A DNA stretch of 64,000 bases from Akanthomyces muscarius (Eukaryota; Ascomycota; Sordariomycetes; Hypocreales; Cordycipitaceae). Position numbers and translations under genes: made by a program. Position 1 is the stretch's first letter. Each line of letters starts with the position of its first letter. Shown piece by piece: positions 10,385 to 21,472 of the stretch. Location: positions 2,480,001 to 2,544,000 of the forward strand of contig NC_079242.1 in assembly GCF_028009165.1 (NCBI RefSeq). Direction: 5' to 3'. The notes beneath the pieces were generated by a model. It was not told the origin of the DNA and searched no databases. It saw only the letters and a program-made list of their open reading frames with translations.

Positions 10385-11618
10385 AGGAAATTCGTACCTT
10401 GGTCTGTGTCCTGGTGTATGGCAAAGCTTTGTTTTTGAAGGCGCTTTCGCGGCATTTCCTTTGTCTCGCCGTTTGTACGGGGGCACGGTCTGCTTCCCCA
10501 GGAAATATAGCGCGGTCGTGTTGCGGTGAAGGAGCGAGATTAATAGCGAAGCGTCAGCCTTTCTGCGAGATCGGCCAGGTCGCTCTTTGCGGACGCGTTG
10601 TCAGGTCGGCGCTGGGCTGCCCTGTATTTTTTTTTTTTGTGTGTGTGGTGCTCTGTTTATGCCGTCTGTGTCTGTCGTCTCTCTGCGCAACGAGTCGTTG
10701 GTACGAGCTTGTAATAATAAAGCTGCGGGATGCTCGGTAGGCGTGGCCGGGGATCGTTCTGTGCGTGCCTGTACCTGAGGCTTTCCCCGTAACGATGCCC
10801 ACAACGAGATAAACAAGGTACAAAGCGCGTGCAAAGCTGTGTAGCTGTCGGCCGCAACTCTAAATTGTTGCCGCAGGTAGTGCTCTGGTGGCTGTAATAA
10901 GTGGCAAGGCGCTACCTATGCTTCGTGCGTCGCGAGGATGAGTGAGATGAAAGGGTGAGAAAGAGAGCTTCTAGATGAGAAACAGTGCATGAATACGGAA
11001 GGCTACTAATGGGCAAAGGGGGTCCCAGGAACGTCTTTCTGTCTGCCAACACATTGTGCTTATATCATCTGCAATATTGGCTTGCATTGAGCCTCTACAA
11101 CTGGCTCCAAATTCCTCTCGTTTTTTGCTTCGTCTGGTATGCAGGAGAGGTCCCTGGGGAAATTATAGGGGCGCCACCACTTCGCTCTGTCTCTCCCACA
11201 GGCGGCCCACGCGCAACGTCTCACGGACGTCCAATTGGTCCGGAGGCAAAAATAAATCGCGTTTCGAGCCTTGAAAATAGGGAATCCTATATTTGACCTG
11301 TTAAGCTTGACTACTTCACGTGTGCGCCAACAATATCGACTTCCCCTGGTAAGCTGGTGCTCCGCATCTGCTGGGCATGTCCATCATGGCTTCCGGACTC
11401 ATTGGTAGAACTGTCGTATTCTCGCCAGACTGTACTTCCATTGTCCGCGGCACGATCTAATGTACAAAAACCATCTTCTTCGGCTTATTGTTTTCTTGAA
11501 ACAAGGATCCCTGAGAAACGCCCGCAAAAATGCCATTCGCCGCTACACTGTTCAACCCATGGATATCATGCTCCCTTCCCCCTCCACCGCCTATAAACTG
11601 TTCCAGTGGTCAACGCAA

Positions 11619-14003
11619 TTACGCCGCAATGGCTGTACCTGTCGATGAGCCTTCATCCGTCTTACTGGCGGCCGCTGCCTCCAAGAAACCTGGTCGGTAT
11701 TTCGACAGATACTGGCCCGCCATGGTGCGCGCATCTTCGACTGTAAAAAAGCGTTAGCATCAGCTTCATATCATATTATGTCATGTAAACTTACACTCTG
11801 TCCATATATCTTGCACAGTGTCCAACGCCAGCTCTTTGACTGGTGGCCGCATGAGAACCAGGTAAAGCAGACTGGTCAGTGCAAGTTTTACCACAAGCGG
11901 ATCGCGGCACATGCGTTTCACCCGAGATAGCATTTCCTGATTTAACTCGGGAATCTCGCTAAGGAATCGCGTCAAGACTTTGTCTTGCTGGTGCACATAC
12001 GGCAGGAAGCCATCCAGAAGACGCAACGCGCACTTCTCGTAGTACTTGGGATACTCGCGGTTTGTTTTGCTCAGTAGTCGGTCATTGTACCACTCTTCGC
12101 AAAGCCATGACACTGCCACGTCAATGTGCCTGCGGAAGTCTTCCATAATGTAGTTGTACAAAACCTCGCGGATGGTGTTTGATAGCGACTGTGACGAAAT
12201 GTTGCCATCATCTTCGCCCTTGACAAGAACCTCATCCAGTCCAGCAGATGATCGTGTCGCAAGACGTGTCAAGATGGTCATCCATGCATCCTTCGTACCA
12301 GAGCTGGCGGCTAGGCGCACAAAGCCAGCCTTGGCCTTTTTTCCTGACGAGTCCTCGAGGGATTTCATCATGTCCACAACCTTCTCGACTGTGCCGGCAC
12401 CGGCACTGAGAGCCATTTCCGGCGTCAGTTGCTGCGGTTGGGCCAAGCTGAATGACCTGAGCGCCAGGTTGTCATCGAGATGGATAGGGTCGAGACCAGA
12501 ATGCTCGCTATCCAGCTTGTTCAGGATCTGTTCGGTATCCTCAGCTTGGTAGAAGTCCGGTTCGTAGTCGTCGTCGTCGTCATCAACACCAAGTGGCGCT
12601 GTGTTGGGGTTCAGTTCTGCTACAGGGGTATTCGCAACTGTCTGAAGTCTATCACGCACGCCGTCTACGGCCTTGGCGAGAAGTTGTGGATCTAATCTTG
12701 CGAGGGTTGTCACCGCTAGCTTCGATACCATCGCGGGAGGTACAAGTGATAGATCAAACGTCTTCAGCCCATCGTTGCTGACAAGGCTAAAAAGATCGGC
12801 AAGGCTGTGAGGACCCGGTCCAAGAGGGGGGATCTTGATCTGGGCAGTCGTGATACGTTGACGCTTAGCATCATACCCATCGTGCTGCGGTGCATCAAGC
12901 GGTCGCTTCTTCCCACTGTTGTCAAAGGCTTCTGCGATCATGCGCATGTTCCGCTCAACATGCTGCTGCATTTTTGGCACAATAGGGTTGTGAGGATCCC
13001 TTCTGCTCAAGTTGATCAGAAGTGATCGTACCGTCTTTTCCATCGATCTAATCATGACCTTGCTCCTAGGGGTCAGTGGCGACGGCGCAAGGTTTAGAGG
13101 GTTAAAGGCAAAGACGGCATTGACAATGCGGTTCGCTGTCTCCGGTCGGGTTCTGATTAAGATGGATAAAGAATTGAGTGTCGCGTCGACAACCAGGGCG
13201 TCGCTACATTAGTTAGCTTAGAGACTCCATAATACATCATGCCGGAAGCGATACTTACTTGGATTCTTGCAAGACACTCAGCATGCGGTCCAGTAAGCCG
13301 GATGCTTCCGCCTCCAGCGTGCGAGGGTCAAGTGTTTGGTGGTTGGGGGGGATCTTATCTAGAGAGATGTCGAGACCACCAGCATACTGGAACCAGTATT
13401 AGCAATGAACAGTAAACACCCTGGAATGGAACATACTCTGTGATCTCCCATGGAAGACACAGTCTGTGCCAGGACTACACGCTGCGCGAATTTGATGCAG
13501 CAGATTCTGACCGTCGGCGTCGCCGTGTCCCAAATCTGTAAAACTCTCTGTTTTATAGCCATCATTTTTTCCCATGTAACCGTATCGTACGAGTTGTTAA
13601 TTCTGTCATGTTCGTTAGAATCTGCGCCTGCCAAAGTCGCGTTCCTGCTCTCTCGCGCTACCTACATCCATCTAAGCGCCAGGGGATAAATGCTCGCAGC
13701 CGTCTGTATTGCGCCGCGCAAGACGTAGTGGTCCTCGTCCGGCTTCTGCACCAGCGACTCGATGGTCGCCAAGACGTACGGCGCCAAGGTCTCCTTTTCG
13801 CCGTTGGGCAGCACCGGTGTCGCAAAGGCTTCCGCCAAAAAGTCGGCACCCCATCGCCGCAGCTCCAGGGGCGCCGAGGCTCCTATGCTAGGGATGAGCC
13901 CGCGCACGACGCCTGGATACAGCTTAACGTCCCCGAGCACATGCCTGCGAGCATCGTTGAGCTGCTGGATTTGCTGAGCCAGTGATAGAGTCCCGTTCGA
14001 CAT
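11619..14003 (-). CDS. PTA1: Pta1/symplekin, scaffold of mRNA 3'-end processing
   Basis: Five exons (14003-13666, 13602-13437, 13386-13259, 13203-11795, 11740-11619) give 720 residues, close to yeast Pta1 and its fungal orthologues. The N-terminal half is a HEAT-like helical repeat region (symplekin/Pta1 N-terminal domain), with LPNGEKETLAPYVLATIESL, NNSYDTVTWEKMMAIKQRVL and KFAQRVVLAQT. A basic nuclear-type patch KKRPLDAP..YDAKRQR and an acidic linker VDDDDDDYEPDFY follow. The C-terminal half is again helical (LARLDPQLLAKAVDGV, MEDFRRHIDVAVSWLCEEWY). In yeast Pta1 bridges the cleavage/polyadenylation factor with RNA polymerase II CTD phosphatase activity. The last intron restores WTEFEDARTMAG, after which a Ser/Thr tail ends at TAA. 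The gene is divergent from COA3, with 713 bp between the two ATGs. Confidence 0.9.
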
Positions 14004-14716
14004 TGTTGCGGTGGATGCGCAGGCCGCTCAACGGGCCAAGGCAGTAACAAGGGGCTCGACAATTGAGCTGAGCTTCGTGGTGATATATAGGTAGTAAAAC
14101 TTGATAGACACTGCCGAATTGTGGCTGCTGCGAAAGGTATGCTTCGGAAGCTGCGTCGAGATTGTCGTCGCGACCCAGAGAACCTCAGCTGTCGGAAATT
14201 CTATCTCTTCGTCATGCTCTGCCGCATCTGATATCTTTTCGAAAAGCCCGACAAGCGCTTCGATCGTATAAGACCGCTCGTTCAACAGCGCGCAGTCGTG
14301 ATCGATGCTATTGCGCAGTGTCGTCGTTTTTCAATTCTAGGCGCGCCTGGATGGTAGATGAATGTCAAGCTTTGGCGGCTTCAGTCGTGACGCGGGTCAG
14401 CCCAGCACTAGCGCAGCCGTTCGTTGCAGGGGCCAGGCAGATATTCCCAGCCTGTTACAGGGCGTTCTAGCTGGCCGCTGGTTCTCAGCGCCCCGCCGCC
14501 TGAGGCTCGGTTTAGCCGGCAATGAGCCGCCCAGCCAAATATCTCGGCTCGAAACAGGTCATATCGAAATCTGCTCACTCGCATTATCAGTCTACAGAGT
14601 GGTATTTGGCAGCCATCGTTCTCAAGTTCAACTGCAGTACTAAATATGGTTGCTCCGTTCCGCAGCACAGCGGTCGCCATGTCGCGCACGCAGTTCGTCG
14701 CCCGGCCGCCAACGTC
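14004..14716. other. Divergent promoter region of PTA1 and COA3
   Basis: 713 bp between two start codons. On the minus strand, about 14028-14333 holds an open frame of about 100 codons with protein-like content but no ATG. On the plus strand an upstream ORF at 14646-14741 overlaps the COA3 start. Both are discussed as findings. Confidence 0.55.
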
Positions 14717-14741
14717 ATGTCGAAGGACATCGCCAGGCTAA
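14646..14741 (+). promoter_or_regulatory. Upstream ORF overlapping the COA3 start codon
   Basis: ATG at 14646 begins a 31-codon frame that ends in TAA at 14739-14741, out of frame with and overlapping the COA3 ATG at 14717. The peptide starts MVAPFRSTAVAMSRTQFVAR; it is rich in Arg/Ser/Ala and lacks acidic residues, like a mitochondrial presequence. It could be a regulatory uORF or a sign that the COA3 N-terminus is modelled wrongly. Confidence 0.45.
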
Positions 14742-15033
14742 TCTTGAACAGCAACCCTCACTCGACATACTACGACGGCCGTCTACGTCAAGGTCCCGCT
14801 CTGATTCGCGCCCGCCGCCCATATCTCTTCAAGAATGCCTTTACCGGCCTTGGCCTGCTCGCTGTTGTCGGCGGTATCTGTAAGCATCGCCCAGCGGACG
14901 ACGGCACGGCAAGCTTGTCGCATAACTCACCATTGTTCCCCCAGACTACTATACCCTCAAGGCTGTCGGCCAGGACGAATTTGACGATGTCAAGGTCCCC
15001 GATGTTCCCAGGAATGCCACCGAGACGACATAA
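14717..15033 (+). CDS. COA3: Cytochrome c oxidase assembly factor 3, mitochondrial
   Basis: Two exons (14717-14879, 14945-15033; donor GTAAGC, acceptor CCCAG) give 83 residues, normal for fungal COA3. The family signature is clear: STYYDGRLRQGPALIRARRP (about 16-35), then a single membrane segment (about 41-58), then YYYTLKAVGQDEFDDVKVPD across the splice. COA3 is an inner-membrane protein with its C-terminus in the intermembrane space; in yeast it acts with Cox14 and Mss51 in translation and assembly of Cox1. The start ATG was chosen because it leaves the usual short matrix N-terminus; the frame is open further upstream. An overlapping upstream ORF encodes a presequence-like peptide in another frame. 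Confidence 0.88.
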
Positions 15034-15528
15034 GAGGCGCGACAAGTGACAGCCACGAAAGTCCACGCCGGCCGCCGGCGCATTTGTACACCAGTCTACA
15101 GGAATGATTGATTTAGGCCACAATACTATTTTGCATTGGCCAGTCCTAAATGTAGAAGGCATGTATGATAATTCAGTTGAGAGGAACAGGTCCTTTACGG
15201 TGCTATGGGTTGAAACAACGTCTATGCACCTTTGTATACATTGATTGAAAAAGGAAACATAATAAAAAGAACAAAACTCCGCCAAAACACTCCCTTTACC
15301 AAACAGACCAACAAAAGCCGTTGTGCGGCGACAAGCTCCGTAACCTTGGAAATCCCAGACCCAATAAACAGAATGCAACACAAAATGCTTCGTTTTCATC
15401 ATCAAAGAACCTATATGCCCGAAGGGTATCACAAATTTAAGCGCCTATATCCGTTCTGTTGCCTTACCCAAGTAGACTGCGCCGCCAAGTCAAGCACACA
15501 TGCTGACATCAATCAATTCGATTGTCGG
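15034..15528. other. Convergent 3' intergenic region (COA3 / DEP1)
   Basis: AT-rich 3' flanks of two convergent genes. No further gene or RNA seen. Confidence 0.55.
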
Positions 15529-17624
15529 TCAGACTGCAGTTGCCTTGGGGGTCCTATTGGCGCTCGGAACGCTGGCCACGCGCTTCATTTGATGCGGCGA
15601 GGGCTTTAGCATCGACCTTGACATCTCTGGAGACTCTGAAAGCCGTGCCGAAAGTGCTGGTGATTTTAATGACGAAGCTGGGTTCTCATTTTGGAAGATT
15701 GGGCCTTGGGGAACAGCTCGGTTTTCCTCAAGCGCCGTTCCTTGCCGCGCTGTCTTGTGTGCCGAATGGTTCGGATTCGCCCACGGCGTATCTTTGAGAA
15801 ACTGCTCTCCTGCAGGCCCTATCTGGTTGATATTTGGTGATTGATAATCATCTCGCTGCTGGAAGGCGCTAGACTTTTGACGACCTCGCCTGCTTCTCTG
15901 TTCATCGAGTTAGTTGCTTCTGCGGTCAATAACGTCACCCCCAAAAAAATCAACGTACCTCCATTGCGCTTAGATCCGACTTTTGTTCGGTAGCGGAAGC
16001 TCCTTTCATCTCTGGCCCGGCTGGAAAGCCTTCATACTTGGCCATGCCTGCCAACGTCGACACTTCGCTGTTGTAGGCAATAGCATTTCGAAGTCTTTGC
16101 GTCGGGTCTTTGGGAAAGAGTATTCCATAGTCCTGAAGGCTGTGGGCGTTCCGTCGGGTAGTTTGTACATCGTACCACTGCTTATTCAAGCTTTCCAGTG
16201 TCTGCTCCCGCTTTTCGCGGACAGCCTGGAAGAATTGGCTCCAGATTTGTGCTCGCTGCGCTACAGCCCATCGCTCATTCGCCTTGAGCTGGAAGTCAAA
16301 CTCGGTTTTGACTCCTTGCAGCTTCTGATTGAGTCGGTCGTCGAGACATTTTTTCATATTGAGGTATTCGCGGTGAGTCGGTACGTCGGCGAGCAGGGAT
16401 TGCTCTTCCTCTTCGAGGCGCTGGAGTCTATCTTTGTAAAGTCTGCAGAAGAGTTAGTATCGAGATAAATTCCGCATTCAAACGACGTCATACTAACCTA
16501 TCTCTAAAAATACCAAACATTTCCTCGATGTGAGACCAGTCTTTAAACGCAGCTTGTTTTCGTTCCACTAGCGCGAGAGTAAGTATCGTCGATGGAGGAA
16601 GATAATGATTGGGGAAGATGATGACTGGGGAGGGTAGCTTACTCTCTTCCTGATTTTTTGCCGCGATATCGGCCTCATCTTCCTCTTCGGCTTCAGCATC
16701 AGCCTCATCTTCGCGATGATCTGTAGCCTCTTCGCCAGCCGTTTCCGTAGCGGCATCGGCACCAGTGTCATCTTCCTCGTCCTTGACACCGTCTTTGCTG
16801 CGAAGGTCATTTCGAATGCTTTTTCTGGAAGATCGAGAAGAGCGAGAGGAGCGCTCTTGCGCTTCTCCTTCGGTGCCGGTGTCACGATTATTTTCGTCCT
16901 CGGCATCGGACTGAATAGCGCTATCGACGTTGGTGGCGGTTCGTTCACCATCATTCAGCGCCGCATCTTCAATTGAAGCGGCGCTGACAGAACCAGTTCG
17001 CTTCTTCTGTGGCAGTTCAGTCTCGGATTGCTCTGCCACTGGCGACCGCTTGCGCTTGCGGTCCTGCGAGTCAGAACTAGGGGCCTTGTCATGGAGCGTC
17101 TTCGTTTTGCTGACGGGTTTTGTGGGAGTATCTTCCGCATCGCCGGCGCTCGAGGCACCAGACCCTTCGTCGCCGGAGACAGAATCGCGACCAGCATCGT
17201 CGTTGTCATCGTCGTCGTCCTTGTCCTCAGGTTTGGCCGCCCGGCGGAGCTTGCTGGGGGTGTGCTCGAAGATTTGGCCGCGATTGTATTGGTCGACGAC
17301 AACATCTCTCTGACGTTCATGTCTGGGTGTATCATAGAGGCGCTCTGTCTCAGCTTCGGTGTCGTTGCCATCGGAGTTCGCCTCAGACCCAACGTCAGAC
17401 AGGACGCTGGCGGAGTCGGAGCGGTCGTCGTCGGCCGGATTCTCGTCGCCGCTCAGGCTAGAATTATCGCCATCGTCGCCATCAATTTGCATGCGATCAA
17501 TCTCTTCGTCGTTGTCGTCCTTATCGTCAACCTCGGTGAGAGGGCTCGAGACGTTGCTGTCCTCGAGGTCTGGGTCCACTGCCGATTGAACCAAGGCGGT
17601 CGATGCAGTAGCAGTCGCCGCCAT
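15529..17624 (-). CDS. DEP1: Dep1/Sds3-like subunit of the Rpd3L histone deacetylase complex
   Basis: Four exons (17624-16643, 16567-16498, 16442-15959, 15897-15529) give 634 residues. Residues 1-about 327 are a highly acidic, Ser-rich disordered region (SSPLTEVDDKDD, DGDDGDNSSLSGDE) with basic patches such as DRKRKRSP. The Sds3-like domain starts at MERKQAAFKDWSHIEEMFGI (about 328) and continues through IFRDRLYKDRLQRLEEEEQ and REYLNMKKCLDDRLNQKLQG to DYGILFPKDPTQRLRNAIAY. A Pro/Ser-rich tail ends at TGA. The family organises the Rpd3L/Sin3 deacetylase in the nucleus. The first intron (16568-16642) is 75 nt and stop-free in frame, so retention would add 25 residues just before the Sds3 domain without truncating the protein. 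The alternative name Sds3 cannot be fully excluded, since both share the domain. Confidence 0.87.
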
Positions 17625-19081
17625 TGTCAATCCAAAGCGGTTCAGTATTCGCTTTATGGTGAAGAGTAAAGAGAGGTCGCAAGGAGGGTGCGGGTGGGCA
17701 GCGAAGAGGGCGTGACGAGGTTTTGCCTGGGTGCGGGTGGTTAGCGAGAGCGACGGCAAAGCGCAGAGAGCAGCGGCGCTGGGGGGGCAGCAGCTGGAAG
17801 AGCTGGGTGCACACACCTCGACGCCAAAGGTAAACGGTTATCGCTATTCGTTGTAACAGCTGCAGCGATTCCTATTGTCGAAGACGCGTAGTGACGAGCT
17901 GGGAGAGGTGGGAAGCATGAGGGGAGGAGGGAAGAGCTGGAGAGGTCTGGTCGGGGTTTGGCTGGCCAGCGCAGAGCAGTAGGTGGTAAAGAGACAGCGG
18001 GCGAGCGAGCGAGTGCTGCTGGCCAGGGTGGGCGGTGGTTGGTGGCAGGCTGGAGACAGCGCTCTGCTAGTGGGCGTGGGCGCTGGCGCGACGGCACACC
18101 CACCAAAAAAGACTGGCGGCTCAGCGCAGAAGCAAAACCCGAGAACGGGCAAGGCCTGCAGCGAGGAGCGACATCGGTGAGAGCTGGCAGAAACGCGATC
18201 ATGGGGGGCTTTGCTGGATCCAGCCGCGGTCGGGGAGCCAATGACGCAGCACAAGGCTATGGGCAAAAGTAAGCTACGCCAAGCTGGGGAGAGCCGGTGT
18301 GTCGAATATTTGGAGAAGCCGTCGGCATGACTCTGATTGTCCCTTGTCTGCCGTCTGCTTACCAGTGCAGTACTCCGTAGTACAGGCCAAGTGGTCCTGT
18401 GACACAGGCTGCCAGTAGGTACCTACTTGGTAGGTAGGTACCTAGACAATGCGACTAGCCTACGACCAGCCCACTGGACGATAGCGGTTCAGTCAGCGCT
18501 ACACAGCGCTACAAGTTGTTGTGCGACAGTGGCCAAGTATTTAGACTCTCTACATGAGGCGCAGATTGACTTGTCTTGAGGTTTATGTGACAATGCTACC
18601 TAAGTCATTTGCCTTTTTTTTGCCCACGGTATCTGGGCAGTTCTTATCGTGGCATAACAAGTATCGCAACTTGCCAATTCCAATGCCGACGGAGGATTCC
18701 GCACCGTCAGTTCGCACCGAGCCTGCGCGCAGCCAGGCCAGCGCAATCAATATCTCCAAGGCTGCAATATTTCGTGAGCCAAGATCACTTTCTGCGACAG
18801 AGAGTAGGCGCGAGAGATAATTTGCTCGCCTCTGGCACTGTGATGCGACCGCACACATTCTCGTCGTAACTTAATAGCGGTGTCGCAGGGCAGAATGGTG
18901 CTTGGTGGGGCAGTGGCCCCCAGACAGCCAATGAACTCCTCCGCTGATTGCTGGCTCAGAGGGTCGTCCAAAAAATTTGGAGCAAGTCGCTACAGAGTTC
19001 GGTCGTCCAGATCCTACTGCTTCAAGAAGTTTTACCTAGATACGCATAGATTCTACGTTGTGGTAGACAAGCTTTTCCAAC
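17625..19081. other. Divergent intergenic region DEP1 / NOP12, 1.46 kb
   Basis: Purine/pyrimidine-asymmetric leader next to DEP1 (CT-rich on the minus strand, as in many fungal 5' UTRs). A GGTAGGTACCTA motif lies at 18415-18446. No coding frame is convincing. Confidence 0.55.
18415..18446. repeat. GGTAGGTACCTA palindromic motif pair
   Basis: Two near-identical copies of GTAGGTACCTA separated by about 12 bases, in the divergent region between DEP1 and NOP12. Same motif family as at about 10.2 and 34.7 kb. Confidence 0.8.
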
Positions 19082-20877
19082 ATGGGTAAAAAGTGAGTTT
19101 CCGTCAATCATCTAATTGAAAGAAACCCACATTCTAACCTGAGCATAGAGCTTCATTGTTGGCCTCGTCCAAGGCGGTCGACCCCCACCTGCAGGCTCTC
19201 TTCGCCTCGAGTGTAAGTATATATATTTTTTTGCAATATGGTGTAAATTTGCCGCTGGATGGAACCTAACACTCTAACAGGCTGGCCCCGTTTCCGCTCC
19301 TCCCGCGTCGAGATATCATAAACTTCGAGAAAACAAGCCCAACTCTGCGTCGGATGACGAAGATTCTGGTGACGACGAAGTGCTGTCCGAAGCCAGCGAC
19401 GAGCTCAACTACGAAGATGATGAGGAGAAGGAAGAAGAGGACGACAATAGCTCCGAAAAGGATGAGCCTGAGGAGGATGCTGAGGAAGAGTCCAGTGTTG
19501 AAGAGGAAGCCGAGGCGGTCGCTGAGCCTCGCAAAGAGCGCAAGCGCAAGCGCAAAGACGACAATGAAGATTTAGAAACAAACTATCTTGCCAGTCTGAC
19601 CCAGGACGATGAGGAAAAGCCTTCTGGAAAGCGCATAAAGGCCAAGGGCTCAAAGGCGGGCTCCGACTCTGATGACAGCGATGTCGATGATGACAAGGAA
19701 GAACTCCCCACACACGAGTCTCTCAGCAAAGAGGCCAAGGCCGCCGAGACCGACAAGGCCGCCAGAACCGTCTTTTTGGCAAACGTTTCCGCAGAGGCTG
19801 TCTCTTCGAAAGCTGCCAAGAAGCAACTGCTCGCGCATCTCTCTACTGCTCTCGACAAGGACGACGCCGCCGTCCAAAAAGTTGAGTCTATTCGCTTCCG
19901 TTCCGTCGCCTTTTCCACGGGCTCCATGCCGAAGCGCGCCGCCTACATTACCAAGTCGGTCATGGAAGCTACCACCCACTCTACAAACGCCTATGTCGTC
20001 TTCTCCACCGCCGCCGCTGCCCGTCGCGTGTGTCAGCAGCTCAACGGCACCGAGGTGCTCGGGCGCCACATCCGCGTCGACAATGTCGCCCACCCGAGCC
20101 CGACGGACCACCGCCGCTGCATCTTTGTCGGCAACCTCGGCTTCGTCGACGACGAGACCATGCTCAACACCAACAAGGACGGCGAGCAGGAAACCAAGAA
20201 GCGCAACAAGGTGCCCTCTGATATCGAAGAGGGTCTGTGGCGTACATTCTCCAAGCACGGCAAGGTAGAAAACGTGCGTGTTCCTCGAGACCCTCATACC
20301 CGTGTGGGCAAAGGTTTTGCCTATGTTCAGTTCTACGTACGTGCCAACATCGCTGTGCAGCTTTTTTTTTCGCTATCTCAGGAATAACATGACTAACTCT
20401 ACCATCTAGGACGGTAACACTGTGGAAGAGGCACTGCTTGCCGACGGCAAGAGCTTCCCTCCCATGCTCCCCCGCAAACTCCGCGTCACTCGCGCCAAGG
20501 ATCCCCGCAAGACGAACCAGGCAATTGAACGCACCAAGTCCAAGTTTAACAGCAACAGCAAGGGCAGCGAGCGCAAGGGCAAGATATCTAAGAAGGGCGT
20601 TTCGACCTACGTGCCCAAGGTCACGCCTGAGCAGCAAGCCGCCGCGGGCCGCGCCGCCAAGCTCTTTGGCCGCGCCCGCGGAGGCGCGTACGGAAACGGC
20701 AACGCCCTGCCCAGCGGCGTCAAGGCGCCTGAGAGGATTGTCTTTGAGGGTCGTCGTGCGTCGTCTAGGGATGCCCTCCCCAAGGACCTTAAGAAGAAGG
20801 TCAAGACCAAGCGCGCCCGACCCACGACGAGAAGCGCTCGCCGTGGCAACGACTGGAAGAAGAAGTCTGACAAATAA
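19082..20877 (+). CDS. NOP12: Nucleolar protein 12, RRM protein of 60S ribosome biogenesis
   Basis: Four exons (19082-19092, 19149-19212, 19281-20336, 20410-20877) give 532 residues. The first coding exon has only 11 nt (MGK plus two bases). The N-terminus [20 protein letters not shown] is typical of fungal Nop12. A very acidic stretch with a KRKRKRK basic signal spans about 45-180. The first RRM starts at RTVFLANV (about 188) and carries TNAYVVFST and [10 protein letters not shown]. The second has RNP2 CIFVGNLGF (about 305) and RNP1 [10 protein letters not shown], interrupted by the last intron. The Lys/Arg-rich tail ([19 protein letters not shown]) fits nucleolar RNA binding. Nop12 acts in pre-rRNA processing of the large subunit. 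Its stop is 595 bp from the convergent alpha-tubulin stop. Confidence 0.93.
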
Positions 20878-21472
20878 AGGAAATCGACCTTTGATTTTAC
20901 AAGAAGGGAAAAGAAGTTTTGACCCGGTATGGGTAATCTCGCGTTATTTGAGTTCCACTGTTTGGGAGAATTGGCGTCGACGGCACGTGAAAAGAGAGGG
21001 TACATTTCACATAATTTGCATGCATAGAGTCATTATATGAATAACAAAGCCTTTGATAACAAAAAGGAATCACAACTGCGCATCATACAAAAGTAGATGG
21101 TAGCACTCTGGTTAAGGGGGGATATCAACATGAATTTTAGCCTGCTTGCATCGCAAAGTGACAAATAATTTTGTGAAGAACAAAAAACAAACAAGTAAGA
21201 AGGGAAGGGGTCATCAGTCGCAGGTTCCTATCTATTAGGCCAGGGGCGTGCCCAGAATATAACAAAAGACCAGCCGTCTATGACGTATATGATACACCCT
21301 CATTCAAGCTCTGCCATAAAACAGGAATATACACCACTCGTCGTGGGTGTGAGGCCATGGCGTCGCCTAGAGGCCATAACCTCGTAGCCATGTATGGCCA
21401 CTGACCCCACGACCTGACTTTTGAAGAACCAAAAACGGGGATGGTTTTGAGGGCCAACGAGTGGGTAGCAGC
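20878..21472. other. Convergent 3' intergenic region (NOP12 / alpha-tubulin)
   Basis: AT-rich 3' UTR sequence of both genes; no gene seen. Confidence 0.55.

Larger units (their letters stand above)
9793..11618. other. Upstream region of the She3-like gene, 1.8 kb
   Basis: Holds the promoter of the She3-like gene and the 3' flank of PTA1. Contains GGTAGGTA-type motifs (about 10130-10245) and a (CTGT)5 microsatellite. No reading frame is convincing. Confidence 0.55.

Noticed and set aside
17741..18241. 166-codon minus-strand frame upstream of DEP1
   Set aside because: Pro/Arg/Ser-rich translation of a CT-rich leader; no protein character.
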